The notes: generated by a model from the sequence alone, not told the origin. A DNA stretch of 64,000 nt from Sulfurovum sp. UBA12169 (GCA_002742845.1 DLUH01000005.1:744553-808552), one strand, 5' to 3'. Counted from the stretch's first letter, positions 55,101-64,000 are shown. A program made the numbers and translations.

Positions 55101-55634
55101 CTAATAAAGGCCGAATTTTCCGTCCGCTCTTTTGTACATAACGCGCATTTGTCCCTCTTGGTCGTTAAAGACAATGAACTGTCTTTTTTTCTCTGCTTTG
55201 AGTGCATCGATAGCTTCATCAAACTCAAGCGGTTTGTGAAGTTCCAAATCCATAGGAACGATCTCTACCTCTTCTGCGGTAAGTTCACCAACTGCTTCTG
55301 CACCTTCTCCTAGGTCTTTAAAGCTCATGATTTTATGATTTTTGATTTTATCTGAAAATCTTCTGAGCGATTTTTTTACTCTCTCTATTGCCAAATCGAT
55401 CGCCGCATACACATCTTTGTCTACTTGTGTGACAACAATGGTATTTTTGTCTTTCAGATTTATGATGAATTCGACAGCAAAACCTTTTTTTCCGCCTTTT
55501 TCATTTGCCGAGATAATTGTATTTGCCGATATGATATCAAGATTGTATTTTTTAAGCCCCTCAAGCGCAATATCTGCATACTCCTTGATAGGTTCAGTTA
55601 AGTCAAAATGTCTTCCTGTAATACTTTTATTCAT
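55101..55634 (-). CDS. hpf: Ribosome hibernation promoting factor, long form
   Basis: This 177-residue protein has an N-terminal S30Ae/YfiA-like domain (residues 1-105, beginning NKSITGRHFDLTEPIKEYA) that sits in the decoding centre. The C-terminal dimerisation domain (about 120-177, LELHKPLEFDEAIDALKAEKK, FVFNDQEG-like IVFNDQEGQM) joins two 70S ribosomes into 100S. The two-domain length defines the long form. Convergent with recG. Its leader carries the repeat element also found before murI. Confidence 0.95.
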   Translation of the reverse strand: MNKSITGRHFDLTEPIKEYADIALEGLKKYNLDIISANTIISANEKGGKKGFAVEFIINLKDKNTIVVTQVDKDVYAAIDLAIERVKKSLRRFSDKIKNHKIMSFKDLGEGAEAVGELTAEEVEIVPMDLELHKPLEFDEAIDALKAEKKRQFIVFNDQEGQMRVMYKRADGKFGLY

Positions 55635-55664
55635 GATAAATCCTTTAATTTAATTTGTTTCTTT

Positions 55665-55730
55665 TTGTTACCGGGCAGAACCCGCTAACAATTTATCTCA
55701 CTAAAGCTTCGTTTTTGGCTCAGGCATTTA
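55665..55730 (-). repeat. hpf leader element related to the rho-murI repeat
   Basis: On the minus strand the order is CTGAG, CGAAGCTTTAGTGAGAT, AAATTG, then a hairpin of TTGTTAGCGGG and CCCGGTAACAA (55691-55665, one mismatch), then AAGAA. The murI element has the same order, with GAATTG and a different hairpin closed by the same TTG...CAA ends. Both precede a gene in the same orientation. Confidence 0.65.
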
Positions 55731-55819
55731 AAAAGATTATGGATAACGAATATCCTGCTTAATTGTAACTTAGGAAACTTAATAAAGAGTAAATAAAGAG
55801 ATCATATGCCTAATATAAA

Positions 55820-56473
55820 TTAGGATTCCGGCTGATCGCTGATGTAGGCGTAACCCGTCTCTTTTTCTATAGTGATGCTAAAATTTGTATTGTCTGAAAG
55901 GGTAAAGGTAAATTGACAATCTGTTGTCATAATGCTGCTGTGATTTGGCTGAGTAGAGGTTGAAAAGCCTGCATGCGGTCTTCCTAAATGATCAAACCCT
56001 ATATGGGCGGCATTGGTGCATCCGCCTGAGGGAGTAACGGCTTTTATGCCGTACTGTTTACTGATGAAAATCCTTTCGCTTACGGTACCGTCTCCTCCGT
56101 TTTGACACGCCGAACCGTTTATCCAAAACATCGGTTTGCCGTTGGCAGGATCGATCGCCGCTTCTGTTTTGTCAAAAAGAGCATTGGTTGCTGATTCCGT
56201 GTCATCGTCGGTTCCTATCATATAGTATTTGTCGGTTCCTGTGCAGGTGCCAAAAACGATCCTCCAAAACCGTTGGTGCCATTTTGGATTATCGAAATCA
56301 TGTTTGTTGTCCATGAGCGCAAGATGCTGGGTGTATCTGATGTCTGAGAGGATGCTGTCTGCAGCCTCTTGCTTGATGTCGCGATCAAGTTTTGGCAACG
56401 ATACCGCTGCAAGAATTCCCAATACTACAATCACCATGACGAGTTCAAGTAATGTAAATGCCGATCTTTTCAT
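55820..56473 (-). CDS. Minor pseudopilin (GspH/FimT-like)
   Basis: This 217-residue protein has a short leader and class III pilin N-terminus A|FTLLELVMVIVVLGILAA, with Glu5 present but Ala instead of Gly at -1. The remainder is a beta-rich globular domain with a Cys pair near the middle (ACQNGG and GGCTNA). ATG at 56473 has AAGGAAAC upstream; the longer frame adds no signal. Last gene of the pilus operon on the minus strand. Confidence 0.82.
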   Translation of the reverse strand: MKRSAFTLLELVMVIVVLGILAAVSLPKLDRDIKQEAADSILSDIRYTQHLALMDNKHDFDNPKWHQRFWRIVFGTCTGTDKYYMIGTDDDTESATNALFDKTEAAIDPANGKPMFWINGSACQNGGDGTVSERIFISKQYGIKAVTPSGGCTNAAHIGFDHLGRPHAGFSTSTQPNHSSIMTTDCQFTFTLSDNTNFSITIEKETGYAYISDQPES

Positions 56474-56514
56474 CCAGTTTCCTTTACAGTTTAAAAACAT
56501 ATATACCAATCATC

Positions 56515-57000
56515 CTAAATCTTTTGAAACGTTCTTTTATGATACGTAATCCACGGAGCATTGGTGCTGTCCGGATGATCGGGTTCTTTATACTCCACAT
56601 AGACATCTACGATAACATTCAACGGTGATCTTGGAGTTGTTACTGTATTGCTGAAAATGCGTGTTGCAGCGCATGAATTGACTTCTCCGGCATGACCGAT
56701 ATAGGCGATACGGGTACGAATCCGGTATCCGTTTCCTGTTGCCGGCGAACCGATTGTTGCGTCTATATCATGGAGGCAGTTATTTGTTGCGTTACGGTCA
56801 TTGGCGGTTACGGCCATTACGGCATATTCTGTATAGCTTTTGGCAAGCAGGGCAGCTTGCTCTCTTTGAAACTGCGTGGTTGTTTCTTTGACCATTTTGC
56901 CCGAGAGTGAGATGATAAGCATGGCTACCGTTGCCATCAACACGATGACGATGATTGCCGTGAGCATAGAGAAAGCGTGCCGCATTGTTTGAGATGTCAT
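56515..57000 (-). CDS. Minor pilin-like protein lacking Glu5
   Basis: This 161-residue protein has an N-terminal leader and A|FSMLTAIIVIVLMATVAML hydrophobic helix, where position 5 is Thr rather than Glu and position -1 Ala. Lack of Glu5 is known for tip-type pseudopilins such as GspK. The ATG at 57000 overlaps the stop of the preceding gene (TGATG) and has AAAGGCGG upstream. It probably belongs to the tip complex with its neighbours; that is inference. Confidence 0.72.
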   Translation of the reverse strand: MTSQTMRHAFSMLTAIIVIVLMATVAMLIISLSGKMVKETTTQFQREQAALLAKSYTEYAVMAVTANDRNATNNCLHDIDATIGSPATGNGYRIRTRIAYIGHAGEVNSCAATRIFSNTVTTPRSPLNVIVDVYVEYKEPDHPDSTNAPWITYHKRTFQKI

Positions 57001-57830
57001 CAGAATACCGCCTTTTCTTTGCAAGAGGTGATATTGAACTCATCGCCGATATTTTCATCCCTGCAGATTTTAAATCGCACGGTCCGGCCCGCACCTTGAA
57101 ATTTAAAGGTGCTGACGTTTTTGAGCAGAAGCGATTTTGTGATGCCGATCGTAGCATTTGGCAGGGGAGCAAAATTGTAGTAAAGATAAAGATCGCCGTT
57201 TTCCACAACGAGCGCGTAGGAACTCCATGCCAGTTTATAATGCTCTGCAATTTTTGAAGCATTGCCATCAAGCGTAAGCGTCTCACCGGTCTCGCCGCTG
57301 ATCCCGTGCGCAACGGGAGGGTCCTGCGGAAAATAAAGGGCTGCATCCGCGATCGTTTTGTTGTGATCGGAGAGGTTTTCGATGATCGTCTTGGCCAGTT
57401 CAAGGTTGGACCCGGGAGTTTGGATCGTATGGGCGGTACTCGCATCCACATCGCAAAAACCGCTCCATCCGGGTTTTCGGTTTGCATCCGACGTTATGGC
57501 TTCAAAACCATCACCGTCATAGGCAACCCATTGCAATACGGTGTAATCATCAGGATTATGTGCCATGGAGGTACTAATTTCTTCGGGCGCGCCTGTTGTG
57601 TCCACTCTTCGTATGACTGTCCCGGGGATGGCATAGCGCAGGCGGTTAGCGATTTGGGTGGCCGCAAGTTCTGTTTTTAGTGCGGCGCGGTGCTCTGCAC
57701 GCTGCAAAATATAACTTTGATAAACCTGGGCAATCAGTTCGGAGGCCAAAGAGGCGACAATACCAAGTATGGTAATGACGATCGTCACTTCTAAAAGAGT
57801 AAATGCCGAATGAAGTGTGCGTATTTTCAT
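57000..57830 (-). CDS. Minor pseudopilin with FTLLEV signature
   Basis: This 276-residue protein has the N-terminus A|FTLLEVTIVITILGIVASLA, with Glu5 present and Ala at -1, followed by a large beta-rich domain with Cys pairs (GFCDVD, and KICRDE with SCKEKA at the end). Size is in the range of GspJ/PilW-like minor pilins. It begins directly after the preceding gene's stop and overlaps the following gene, so the set is one operon. Confidence 0.8.
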   Translation of the reverse strand: MKIRTLHSAFTLLEVTIVITILGIVASLASELIAQVYQSYILQRAEHRAALKTELAATQIANRLRYAIPGTVIRRVDTTGAPEEISTSMAHNPDDYTVLQWVAYDGDGFEAITSDANRKPGWSGFCDVDASTAHTIQTPGSNLELAKTIIENLSDHNKTIADAALYFPQDPPVAHGISGETGETLTLDGNASKIAEHYKLAWSSYALVVENGDLYLYYNFAPLPNATIGITKSLLLKNVSTFKFQGAGRTVRFKICRDENIGDEFNITSCKEKAVF

Positions 57831-58547
57831 CTAAAACTCTCTCTCTTCAAGTGTTGTCGCGCCAATATTGCAGCTAAAGGCATGCAAGACGATCTGCTTT
57901 TCAAGTTCTTCATGGCCGCTGCTGCTAGTCAGCATCACTTGGATATGTTTGATGTTGGTAGAATTTGCAGAGGGTGTCCACGAAGGAGTAAAGACAATCC
58001 CCTTGTCGCCTCCCGGATCCAGGTAGGTTCCGCCGCTGATCGCGTCGCTGATGTATGAGATGGAGGTATTGATGTCGATCGTTGTTTTTTCGACATAGTC
58101 GCTTGCAGCATCTTCGATCAGGGTAAGCTGCGCATTTCCTGCCAAATCATCTATGTCGTCTCTGTCGCCCCCGTCGCTTCCCAAAGCTGATGCAGGCAAA
58201 CGCAAGCCGTCATCGCGGACAAAGGCGCGTTTGCTCTCTTTGGGCGTGCCTGCGCGGCGACCTGTGTTGTTGTACTCGATTAAGTTCGTATCTCCTCCGG
58301 CAGCTGTTAAAATGGGATCGATAAACCGTTCATCCGCACTGTTTTCATCCCAATGGTACCCTAAAACCATATTGACCTGCGAAGCAGCTTCATTGATCGC
58401 TTCTTGCTGGATGGCAACATAACCGCTTTTGGCAGCCTGTTGAAGAAGCATAGGGGCAGACATCAGCACGATGCCGATTACCACAATTGCGATGATCAGT
58501 TCGATCATTGCTATGGCAGGACGCAGAATGAGACGTTTTGTTTTCAC
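57831..58547 (-). CDS. Minor pseudopilin with MIEL signature
   Basis: This 238-residue protein has the N-terminus A|MIELIIAIVVIGIVLMSAP, where Met replaces the usual Phe at +1, Ala replaces Gly at -1 and a Glu is kept near the expected position. The globular domain follows and is unrecognised. Start at 58547 immediately follows the stop of the large MshQ-like gene, indicating translational coupling. It would be processed by a prepilin peptidase that is not in this window. Confidence 0.75.
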   Translation of the reverse strand: MKTKRLILRPAIAMIELIIAIVVIGIVLMSAPMLLQQAAKSGYVAIQQEAINEAASQVNMVLGYHWDENSADERFIDPILTAAGGDTNLIEYNNTGRRAGTPKESKRAFVRDDGLRLPASALGSDGGDRDDIDDLAGNAQLTLIEDAASDYVEKTTIDINTSISYISDAISGGTYLDPGGDKGIVFTPSWTPSANSTNIKHIQVMLTSSSGHEELEKQIVLHAFSCNIGATTLEEREF

Positions 58548-61500
58548 CTACCACTCCACTCTTTTATTTTTTTTGGTGCTCGAATTGGTCTCAACCACAT
58601 GGCCCGTATCTCCATGGCCTGCCCATCCGGATTGGCCGATAAAGCGGACGCTGTAGAATGGATCGGGCGCAAACATACTATTGTTTGGATTGTAGATCAG
58701 CCATCCGCTTGTATCTGTGGGATTAGTGGTGTCTAGATCGATCTCTACAGCCAGCGGCAATACGGCGCTTGCACCTCTTGAAACAACAATCGTATCGTCT
58801 TCACCGTTTGAATCGTTTATGGCTACGGCGGTAGGCGAAACACCCCAATCCGTACTGCTCCCTTCTGTGACATTGCCTTCTTGAAGTGTAATGTTGCCGT
58901 CATTGCGGTCCATACGATGGTTTAGTGAAAGCCACCATTCGTATTCGGTTATTTGGGCATTGACCGTATCGATACCAAAATTGCCGCAGGCATCATGGCC
59001 TAGATCACAATAGACATCTATAAAGACAGGGGTAGTAATACTTGTCTCTATAACGTCGGGATAAAACAGTTTTGAAGGCCGCGTTCTTGCATAGAAAAAT
59101 GTAGCATTGTTGTCTGCATTTTGCTGTAAACATGTCTCCTCCGCCAGACATTGTGCTGCTTGTGTGGCATTGCCATCACCCATACGGCTGCCGTTGATGT
59201 CCGCGATGTCACCGTCTTCGGGGTCTTCATAGTGCGAAGAAGCAGCAATAGAAAGATGTGAGCCGTTCACATCAAACGGGTTGGCAGGCTGGTTGATCTC
59301 TCTTTCGAAATTGAATTCCAGCGGATAGGTGCTTTCGTCCCACAGAATGTTTCGCGTTCCGTTATTATCTTGTCCGGCACGCCCAAATCCTATGAGTTGG
59401 TTGGTGATGTTCGATTCGTTGGCATTGGGATAGAGATAGCCGTTTGGATTGCCGCTTGAAGGGACTACAACGGTGGGCGTGACAGAAATATTATTTTCAT
59501 AATAAAGCTCTCCGCTTTGGAAATTTTGCGTGATATTGCCGTCTTTTGCCACGGCTTCGATACGTGTTTGTATTTTGGCGGACATGAGGGTGAACTCATC
59601 GGCAACATAGGTGAAATTGTTGTCTGGGCCGGCGTGATTGGTAATGTTCAGCTCGGCAAATGAAAAGTGGTGAGGGATAAAAGTTATATTAAGATCGCCG
59701 CAAATAAACGTGCCGTTGCAATCAAGTGGCGTATCGTCATTATCGATGGAAGCCCACACTTTGTCGTACACGTGAAGCGTTACTTTGCCGACATCGCTAT
59801 AGGAAAGATCCAATACTTCTTCTGCGCTTACTGGTTTTGTCGTGCTGCTAACACTTGTCAATCCGTCGATACTGTAAAACGGGGCAGACGAGACATTGGT
59901 GAAGTTTCCGTGAAGCACTCCGTTTTCATCCACCGATCTGTCTTTAAAATAGGCAGTATGATTGATATCGAGCACCTCATTAAAGCTGGTAACATTCGTA
60001 ACGGTATACTCGACAGTCGGGCTGCCGCTGTAATCCCTTGCTGTCAGGGAAGCGCTGTATGTTTCTCCTGCGCGCAATAGGTTTGGAGCATCTGCATGAG
60101 AGATGCCGATCTCAAAATGATCCGGCCGGATCGCAAAAATATTTCGCGAATAGGCATGTCTTCTGCTTAATGCCTTGCTTTCATCAAGATAGCACTGATC
60201 CCAATCTGTGATACCTCCTGAAGCATTGTTTTCGCAATATTCGAACATCACTCTTGCCTGCCTGATCGCTTTGTCGTAGATAAATCCCGAGACTTCAACG
60301 GACGACATTCCTTCGAAAATGACATCAATTCCCGGTGCGGCGCTGCCGTTTTTCATGATCAGTTTTTGCCCCATTGCATTGGCAAGGTATGCTTTGACGG
60401 TTACGGATGAATTTTTTAGATTGCCCGTATCGGTATCTATTGAAAGTATTTTTAGATCAAACGGTTTGTCGGCAATTTTGGTTTTGATGGGGACGCTGGC
60501 ATAATTCATGACCGTTGCCGGCGTAGGCTCATCTATATCGATTGCATCAAATTCCGTAAAAATCAAACCTAAATTGACACCGTCCTTGTTGATGCAGCGA
60601 CTGCCCCCCGAGTTGGCTCCTGTACCGTGATCATACCAGTCACCCGTACCGTCCGGTTCCCTGAAAAGATCTTTGTTTTGCGCAGAGGCGTCAAAGTCGG
60701 TATCGTAGATAAAATTTTGGCATTGTTGAGAGTAGTGGTTGGAGTTGTCGATATTGAGTACATCCACTTCGTTACCATTTTGATCTCTCAGCACGACATA
60801 GCCTTGCGCACCCATGACTTTATTGCTAAACTGAAACACTTCATAGCGCGGATCAATACATTCAACATCCTTGTCTCTCCATAGAATCCCTTGCGTTCCT
60901 GCTGTCGTATAAACAGAAACGCTCCAGTCATCCGTCACAAATCTTTTAACCAAAAAATCAATATATTTGATCTCGACGTAGTTACCTATGATTTTGATAT
61001 TGCCGCTGCCGTCCCCTCGCGAGTCAAAATAGTGCGGGTTGTTTTGGTATTCATTGATCGTCATGAGACCCACATACGAAGAGCAGCCTCCTGTTCCGTC
61101 ATTGTCAAAGATCGTCACCGTACTGTTGCCGTCGGCTATAACAGGCACAGCAGCTCCTGTGACGCTATCAATGGTGATAAAAAAGTTTTCTGCATTCTCG
61201 ATCAGTGTATCTCCCAGCACCGTGAAGGTCAAATTGTGCTCTATTGCACCTGTTGGGATAGTGACGGTTTGTGAAGAGACTTCGGTATAATCAACATTTG
61301 CCGTTGCCGTGCCTTGAGAAGTATGATAGGTTAGCGTGATGTCATTTGGCAAAGACGCACTGAAGTTAACTTTTACGTTGACGGTTTTGTCAGCATCGCC
61401 TTCGGCGATAGAGGCATCGTTGATTGCCAAAGAAAACGCAATATCATTATCAATAATGGTTCCCATGCCTTCTGGATCAAGGATAACGGCATTGACTGCA

Positions 61501-62195
61501 TTGCTCAGATACACAAAGAAAGTCTCATCGCTTTCGCCGGCAAGCAAATCATCGATAATGGGGATAGATAGGGATGTGCTGCTTGAGCCTGCAGGAATGG
61601 TTGCTGTGGAAGAAGTGATAACATAGTCACTTCCGCCCGTTGCCGTACCATCGATAGCTGCATACGAAAATGTCACATCCTCGGCAGCAGCCTCGCTTAG
61701 GGTTACGGCAAAGTTGGCTGTTCCTGCATTTTCATTGACGTTGACATCCCCTATGGAGAGCCGCGGCAGAGCCGCTGTGTCGTTATCGACGATGGTGACC
61801 AATCCACCGTCTTCGCTTATCGTAACAGTATCCAATAAACCAGTAGCAGGAATAGCTTTGGTAATTTTAAAGTAAAAATATTCATTTCCTTCACCGCCGA
61901 TCGTATCATCATGGATGGTCAACGTTATAGTGGAATCTTTTTTTGTGATCCATTTGGAACTCTTTAACGCAACATAGTCATTTCCTGCCGTTGCCGTACC
62001 GTTTTGCGTTTCATAATAAATCAGAATCGACTCCGATGGATGCAAATCAGGCTCCATCCTGATTTCAATATCATATGTTCCGATATCCTCGTTTATTGTT
62101 GGGCTCTCTACAGTTAGGGTGTAGTGTTTTATTAAACCGTATGATTGAGTCATGAACATCAAATAAACAAATAATATATGCAATATAAATTTCAT
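58548..62195 (-). CDS. MshQ-like surface protein with Calx-beta and DUF6701-like regions
   Basis: This 1215-residue protein has a signal peptide (KFILHILFVYLMFMTQSYG). About three Calx-beta domains occupy residues 20-370, each with ATAGNDY/ATGGSDY-type and IIDND/IFDND repeats. A lamin-tail-like INEYQNNPHYFD segment follows near 380. The C-terminal 600 residues resemble the DUF6701 region of MSHA biogenesis protein MshQ (YVADEFTLMSAKIQTRIEA). ATG at 62195 has GGAGGATGGA upstream. It heads an operon with four pseudopilins and probably forms the pilus-tip adhesin; that role is inferred. Confidence 0.8.
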   Translation of the reverse strand: MKFILHILFVYLMFMTQSYGLIKHYTLTVESPTINEDIGTYDIEIRMEPDLHPSESILIYYETQNGTATAGNDYVALKSSKWITKKDSTITLTIHDDTIGGEGNEYFYFKITKAIPATGLLDTVTISEDGGLVTIVDNDTAALPRLSIGDVNVNENAGTANFAVTLSEAAAEDVTFSYAAIDGTATGGSDYVITSSTATIPAGSSSTSLSIPIIDDLLAGESDETFFVYLSNAVNAVILDPEGMGTIIDNDIAFSLAINDASIAEGDADKTVNVKVNFSASLPNDITLTYHTSQGTATANVDYTEVSSQTVTIPTGAIEHNLTFTVLGDTLIENAENFFITIDSVTGAAVPVIADGNSTVTIFDNDGTGGCSSYVGLMTINEYQNNPHYFDSRGDGSGNIKIIGNYVEIKYIDFLVKRFVTDDWSVSVYTTAGTQGILWRDKDVECIDPRYEVFQFSNKVMGAQGYVVLRDQNGNEVDVLNIDNSNHYSQQCQNFIYDTDFDASAQNKDLFREPDGTGDWYDHGTGANSGGSRCINKDGVNLGLIFTEFDAIDIDEPTPATVMNYASVPIKTKIADKPFDLKILSIDTDTGNLKNSSVTVKAYLANAMGQKLIMKNGSAAPGIDVIFEGMSSVEVSGFIYDKAIRQARVMFEYCENNASGGITDWDQCYLDESKALSRRHAYSRNIFAIRPDHFEIGISHADAPNLLRAGETYSASLTARDYSGSPTVEYTVTNVTSFNEVLDINHTAYFKDRSVDENGVLHGNFTNVSSAPFYSIDGLTSVSSTTKPVSAEEVLDLSYSDVGKVTLHVYDKVWASIDNDDTPLDCNGTFICGDLNITFIPHHFSFAELNITNHAGPDNNFTYVADEFTLMSAKIQTRIEAVAKDGNITQNFQSGELYYENNISVTPTVVVPSSGNPNGYLYPNANESNITNQLIGFGRAGQDNNGTRNILWDESTYPLEFNFEREINQPANPFDVNGSHLSIAASSHYEDPEDGDIADINGSRMGDGNATQAAQCLAEETCLQQNADNNATFFYARTRPSKLFYPDVIETSITTPVFIDVYCDLGHDACGNFGIDTVNAQITEYEWWLSLNHRMDRNDGNITLQEGNVTEGSSTDWGVSPTAVAINDSNGEDDTIVVSRGASAVLPLAVEIDLDTTNPTDTSGWLIYNPNNSMFAPDPFYSVRFIGQSGWAGHGDTGHVVETNSSTKKNKRVEW

Positions 62196-62439
62196 TCCAT
62201 CCTCCTTTTTATATTCATTATTCAATAAGTATAGAGCTTTTATGGTTTATTTTTTCTTAAACACATGTGTGGATACAATGGTAGTGAATATATAGAAAAT
62301 ATATCAATTTGGTTTTATAAATTTTTTATTAATTTATACTTGTTTGGATACTATTTTTCTAATTAAAGTAATACCTAATACGTTTTTTACATACTTTGAG
62401 CTATCATACAGGCAATTAGATTTGAGAAGAGGTAGAAGT

Positions 62440-63090
62440 ATGGCAGATATGAAAAAAATAATTTTATCAAGTACGGTTTTGGCATTTTTGCTTGTGGGAT
62501 GCGGTGATTCAGAAGCTGTCAAGGAATTCAATAAGCCGGCGCTCTATTGGTACAAACATATTGGAAGCAGTATTGCCAGCGGGAATCTTGACAAGGCTGA
62601 TGCCTATTATATCTCGCTTAAAAGCGAACATATGCGCTCTCCTTTGATGCCTACGGCCAATTTGATGCTTGCTTATGCGCATATGGAGAATGAAGAATAC
62701 CTCTTGGCGGATTATTATCTGGATGAGTACAATAAGCGTTTCGGCGAAGAGGGAAACAGGGAATATATCGATTTTATCAAGCTTAAGGCATCTTTTTTGG
62801 GTATCAAAGATGTCTATAAAGATCAAAAACTGATCATGGACAGCATTGAGAAGGCTGAAAAGTATGGCTACAGATATCCCGGTTCGCCTTATCTGCCTAT
62901 GGTAAATCATATGCTTATCAGGCTTCACATGAGCCAGTATCTTCTTAATGAAAATATTGCGGCTTTATATGATCGTACAGGGAAAAAAGATGCAGCAGCA
63001 ATCTATAGAGACAAAAACAGTAATTCTATTATAGAAATGACCGATATTACGCCTCCGGAAAAAGGAATTATAGGCAAAATTTTTGATTGA
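62440..63090 (+). CDS. bamD: Outer-membrane assembly lipoprotein BamD
   Basis: This 216-residue lipoprotein has lipobox LLVGC, then EFNKPALYWYKHI and tetratricopeptide-like helical repeats (LDKADAYYISLKSEH, YLLADYYLDEYNKRF) characteristic of BamD/ComL. It helps BamA fold outer-membrane proteins. ATG at 62440 with AGAGGTAGAA upstream was chosen; the longer frame from 62344 buries the signal. lon follows 111 bp downstream, the same order as in Helicobacter. Confidence 0.9.
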   Translation: MADMKKIILSSTVLAFLLVGCGDSEAVKEFNKPALYWYKHIGSSIASGNLDKADAYYISLKSEHMRSPLMPTANLMLAYAHMENEEYLLADYYLDEYNKRFGEEGNREYIDFIKLKASFLGIKDVYKDQKLIMDSIEKAEKYGYRYPGSPYLPMVNHMLIRLHMSQYLLNENIAALYDRTGKKDAAAIYRDKNSNSIIEMTDITPPEKGIIGKIFD

Positions 63091-63201
63091 TCACTTGATT
63101 TTTTGGCATTTGCCGGAAAATCAGGAATGCTGACATATTAAATTTTTATATGATATAGCTGTTTTTTAGCAAAAAATATACTTACACGCAGGAGCCATAG
63201 T

Positions 63202-64000
63202 ATGCAACTTAGCAATTACGACGCATTTCCAGCCACTCTGCCTATCGTTGTAGAGGATGAGCTTTTTTTATATCCTTTTATGATAAGCCCCATTTTTTTG
63301 ACCCATCAAAAAGATATCGATGCGGCAGATGATGCAATGGAAAACAATTCTTTACTTTTTGTTACCTCTTCTATTGCCGGCAAAGAGGGCAATAGGGATT
63401 TTGAGGCGATGTATAAAGTGGGTGTTGTCGGCTCTATTATGCGAAAAGTTCATATCCCTGACGGAAGAGTCAAGATACTTTTTCAAGGACTCGCAAGGGG
63501 CGCCATTCTTAAAGAGATAGAGGGCCCGTTTAATCGTGCGGTTATTGATATTGTTAAGCAAGAGGAGTATGAGAAACTCAAAGTAGATGCACTGATGGAT
63601 ATTTTGCGGGATAAGGTCAAGCAGGCATCAACTTTAAGCAGCCGTTTCCCGGCAGATCTTGTACGTACGATTGAAGAAAATGATGAGCCAAATCGTATTG
63701 CGGATTTGGTTTCTTCGATGCTGAAGTTGGACAAAGAGACGGCATATGCGCTTTACATAGAGGCAAATATTGAAAAAAGACTGTTGGGGCTTATCGATGT
63801 GGTCACCTCAGAGATTGAATCCGCCAAAGTGCAGCGAGAGATCAGGTCCAAAGTGCACACCAAGATAGAGCAAACCAATAAAGAGTACTTTCTTAAAGAA
63901 CAGCTCAAAGAGATACAGCGTGAGCTGGGAGCGGATACACAAAGAGAAGAGGAAATTGCACGATTTAGAGAAAAAGTGGAAGCCCTTAAGCCGCATCTGG
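63202..64000 (+). CDS. lon: ATP-dependent protease Lon, N-terminal part (runs off the window)
   Basis: An open frame of 266 codons from ATG 63202 (AGGAG upstream) has no stop before the right edge. It shows the Lon N-terminal substrate domain (LPIVVEDELFLYPFMISPIFL, then GVVGSIMRKVHIPDGRVKILFQGLARG) and the following long helix (YFLKEQLKEIQRELGAD) that leads into the AAA+ module. The ATPase and Ser-Lys protease domains lie outside. Lon degrades misfolded and regulatory proteins. Confidence 0.95.
   Translation, partial: MQLSNYDAFPATLPIVVEDELFLYPFMISPIFLTHQKDIDAADDAMENNSLLFVTSSIAGKEGNRDFEAMYKVGVVGSIMRKVHIPDGRVKILFQGLARGAILKEIEGPFNRAVIDIVKQEEYEKLKVDALMDILRDKVKQASTLSSRFPADLVRTIEENDEPNRIADLVSSMLKLDKETAYALYIEANIEKRLLGLIDVVTSEIESAKVQREIRSKVHTKIEQTNKEYFLKEQLKEIQRELGADTQREEEIARFREKVEALKPHL

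Noticed and set aside
56798..57487. 229-codon minus ORF overlapping two pseudopilin genes
   Set aside because: Alternative-frame shadow; the overlapping frames carry clear pilin N-termini and coupled starts.

Overview
The window is a chromosomal segment of a Campylobacterota (epsilonproteobacterial) bacterium carrying the right-hand part of an integrated podovirus-like prophage. The host assignment rests on gene content and order: ccoS-ccoI next to rho, rho next to murI, kdsA-ribH-nusB, mqnC followed by an M16 peptidase homologue, pssA-ftsH-prmA, and bamD-lon are arrangements known from Helicobacter, Campylobacter and relatives. A Sulfurovum- or Sulfurimonas-like free-living member is plausible, but I cannot fix the genus.

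Region 1 (1-17173) is prophage; its left end lies outside the window. From left to right, all on + except the repressor: a lysis cassette (holin, nested Rz/Rz1 spanins, GH108 endolysin); a tail-fibre region dominated by an 874-residue protein that fuses a C-type-lectin/FGE-like variable-protein domain to a reverse transcriptase of the diversity-generating retroelement (DGR) lineage; a fibre-assembly-like protein; a 53-residue stand-alone glycyl-radical-domain-like protein; three probable ejection proteins, the last an 1807-residue polyvalent protein with ADP-ribosyltransferase, HExxH-protease-like and PBECR-nuclease-like segments; and a P22-type portal. A divergent CI-like repressor / excisionase-like switch and a tyrosine integrase follow. 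The prophage ends in the 3' half of a CAU-anticodon tRNA gene (17127-17173), which marks an att site.

Region 2 (17245-29784) is host core: a DedA protein, an outer-membrane barrel, a large Ig-like lipoprotein, serS, leuA, pssA, ftsH, prmA, hisA and hisH. leuA is preceded by a perfect-consensus promoter and an unannotated 23-codon leucine-rich leader peptide. hisA starts inside a perfect 12-bp palindrome.

Region 3 (29915-38181) is a cell-envelope (probably lipopolysaccharide) locus: an HtrB-like lipid A acyltransferase, two ELM1-family proteins, two GT4 glycosyltransferases, an SGNH-like protein with Cys in place of the nucleophilic Ser, a phosphodiesterase-like protein and a phosphoethanolamine-transferase-like protein. 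From about 32800 it is visibly A+T-rich, suggesting a variable or acquired segment.

Region 4 (38309-55634) is host core again: a YfaZ-like barrel, ccoS/ccoI (copper delivery to cbb3 oxidase), rho, murI, trpS, der, a DUF3108 protein, an EamA transporter, kdsA, ribH, nusB, mqnC (futalosine menaquinone pathway), an M16 homologue lacking its zinc motif, recG and hpf. Small repeated hairpin elements sit in several gaps, including one family in the leaders of murI and hpf.

Region 5 (55820-62195, minus strand) is an operon for a MshQ-like 1215-residue surface protein with Calx-beta domains and four minor pseudopilins, all with Ala rather than Gly before the presumed cleavage site. The window closes with bamD and the start of lon.
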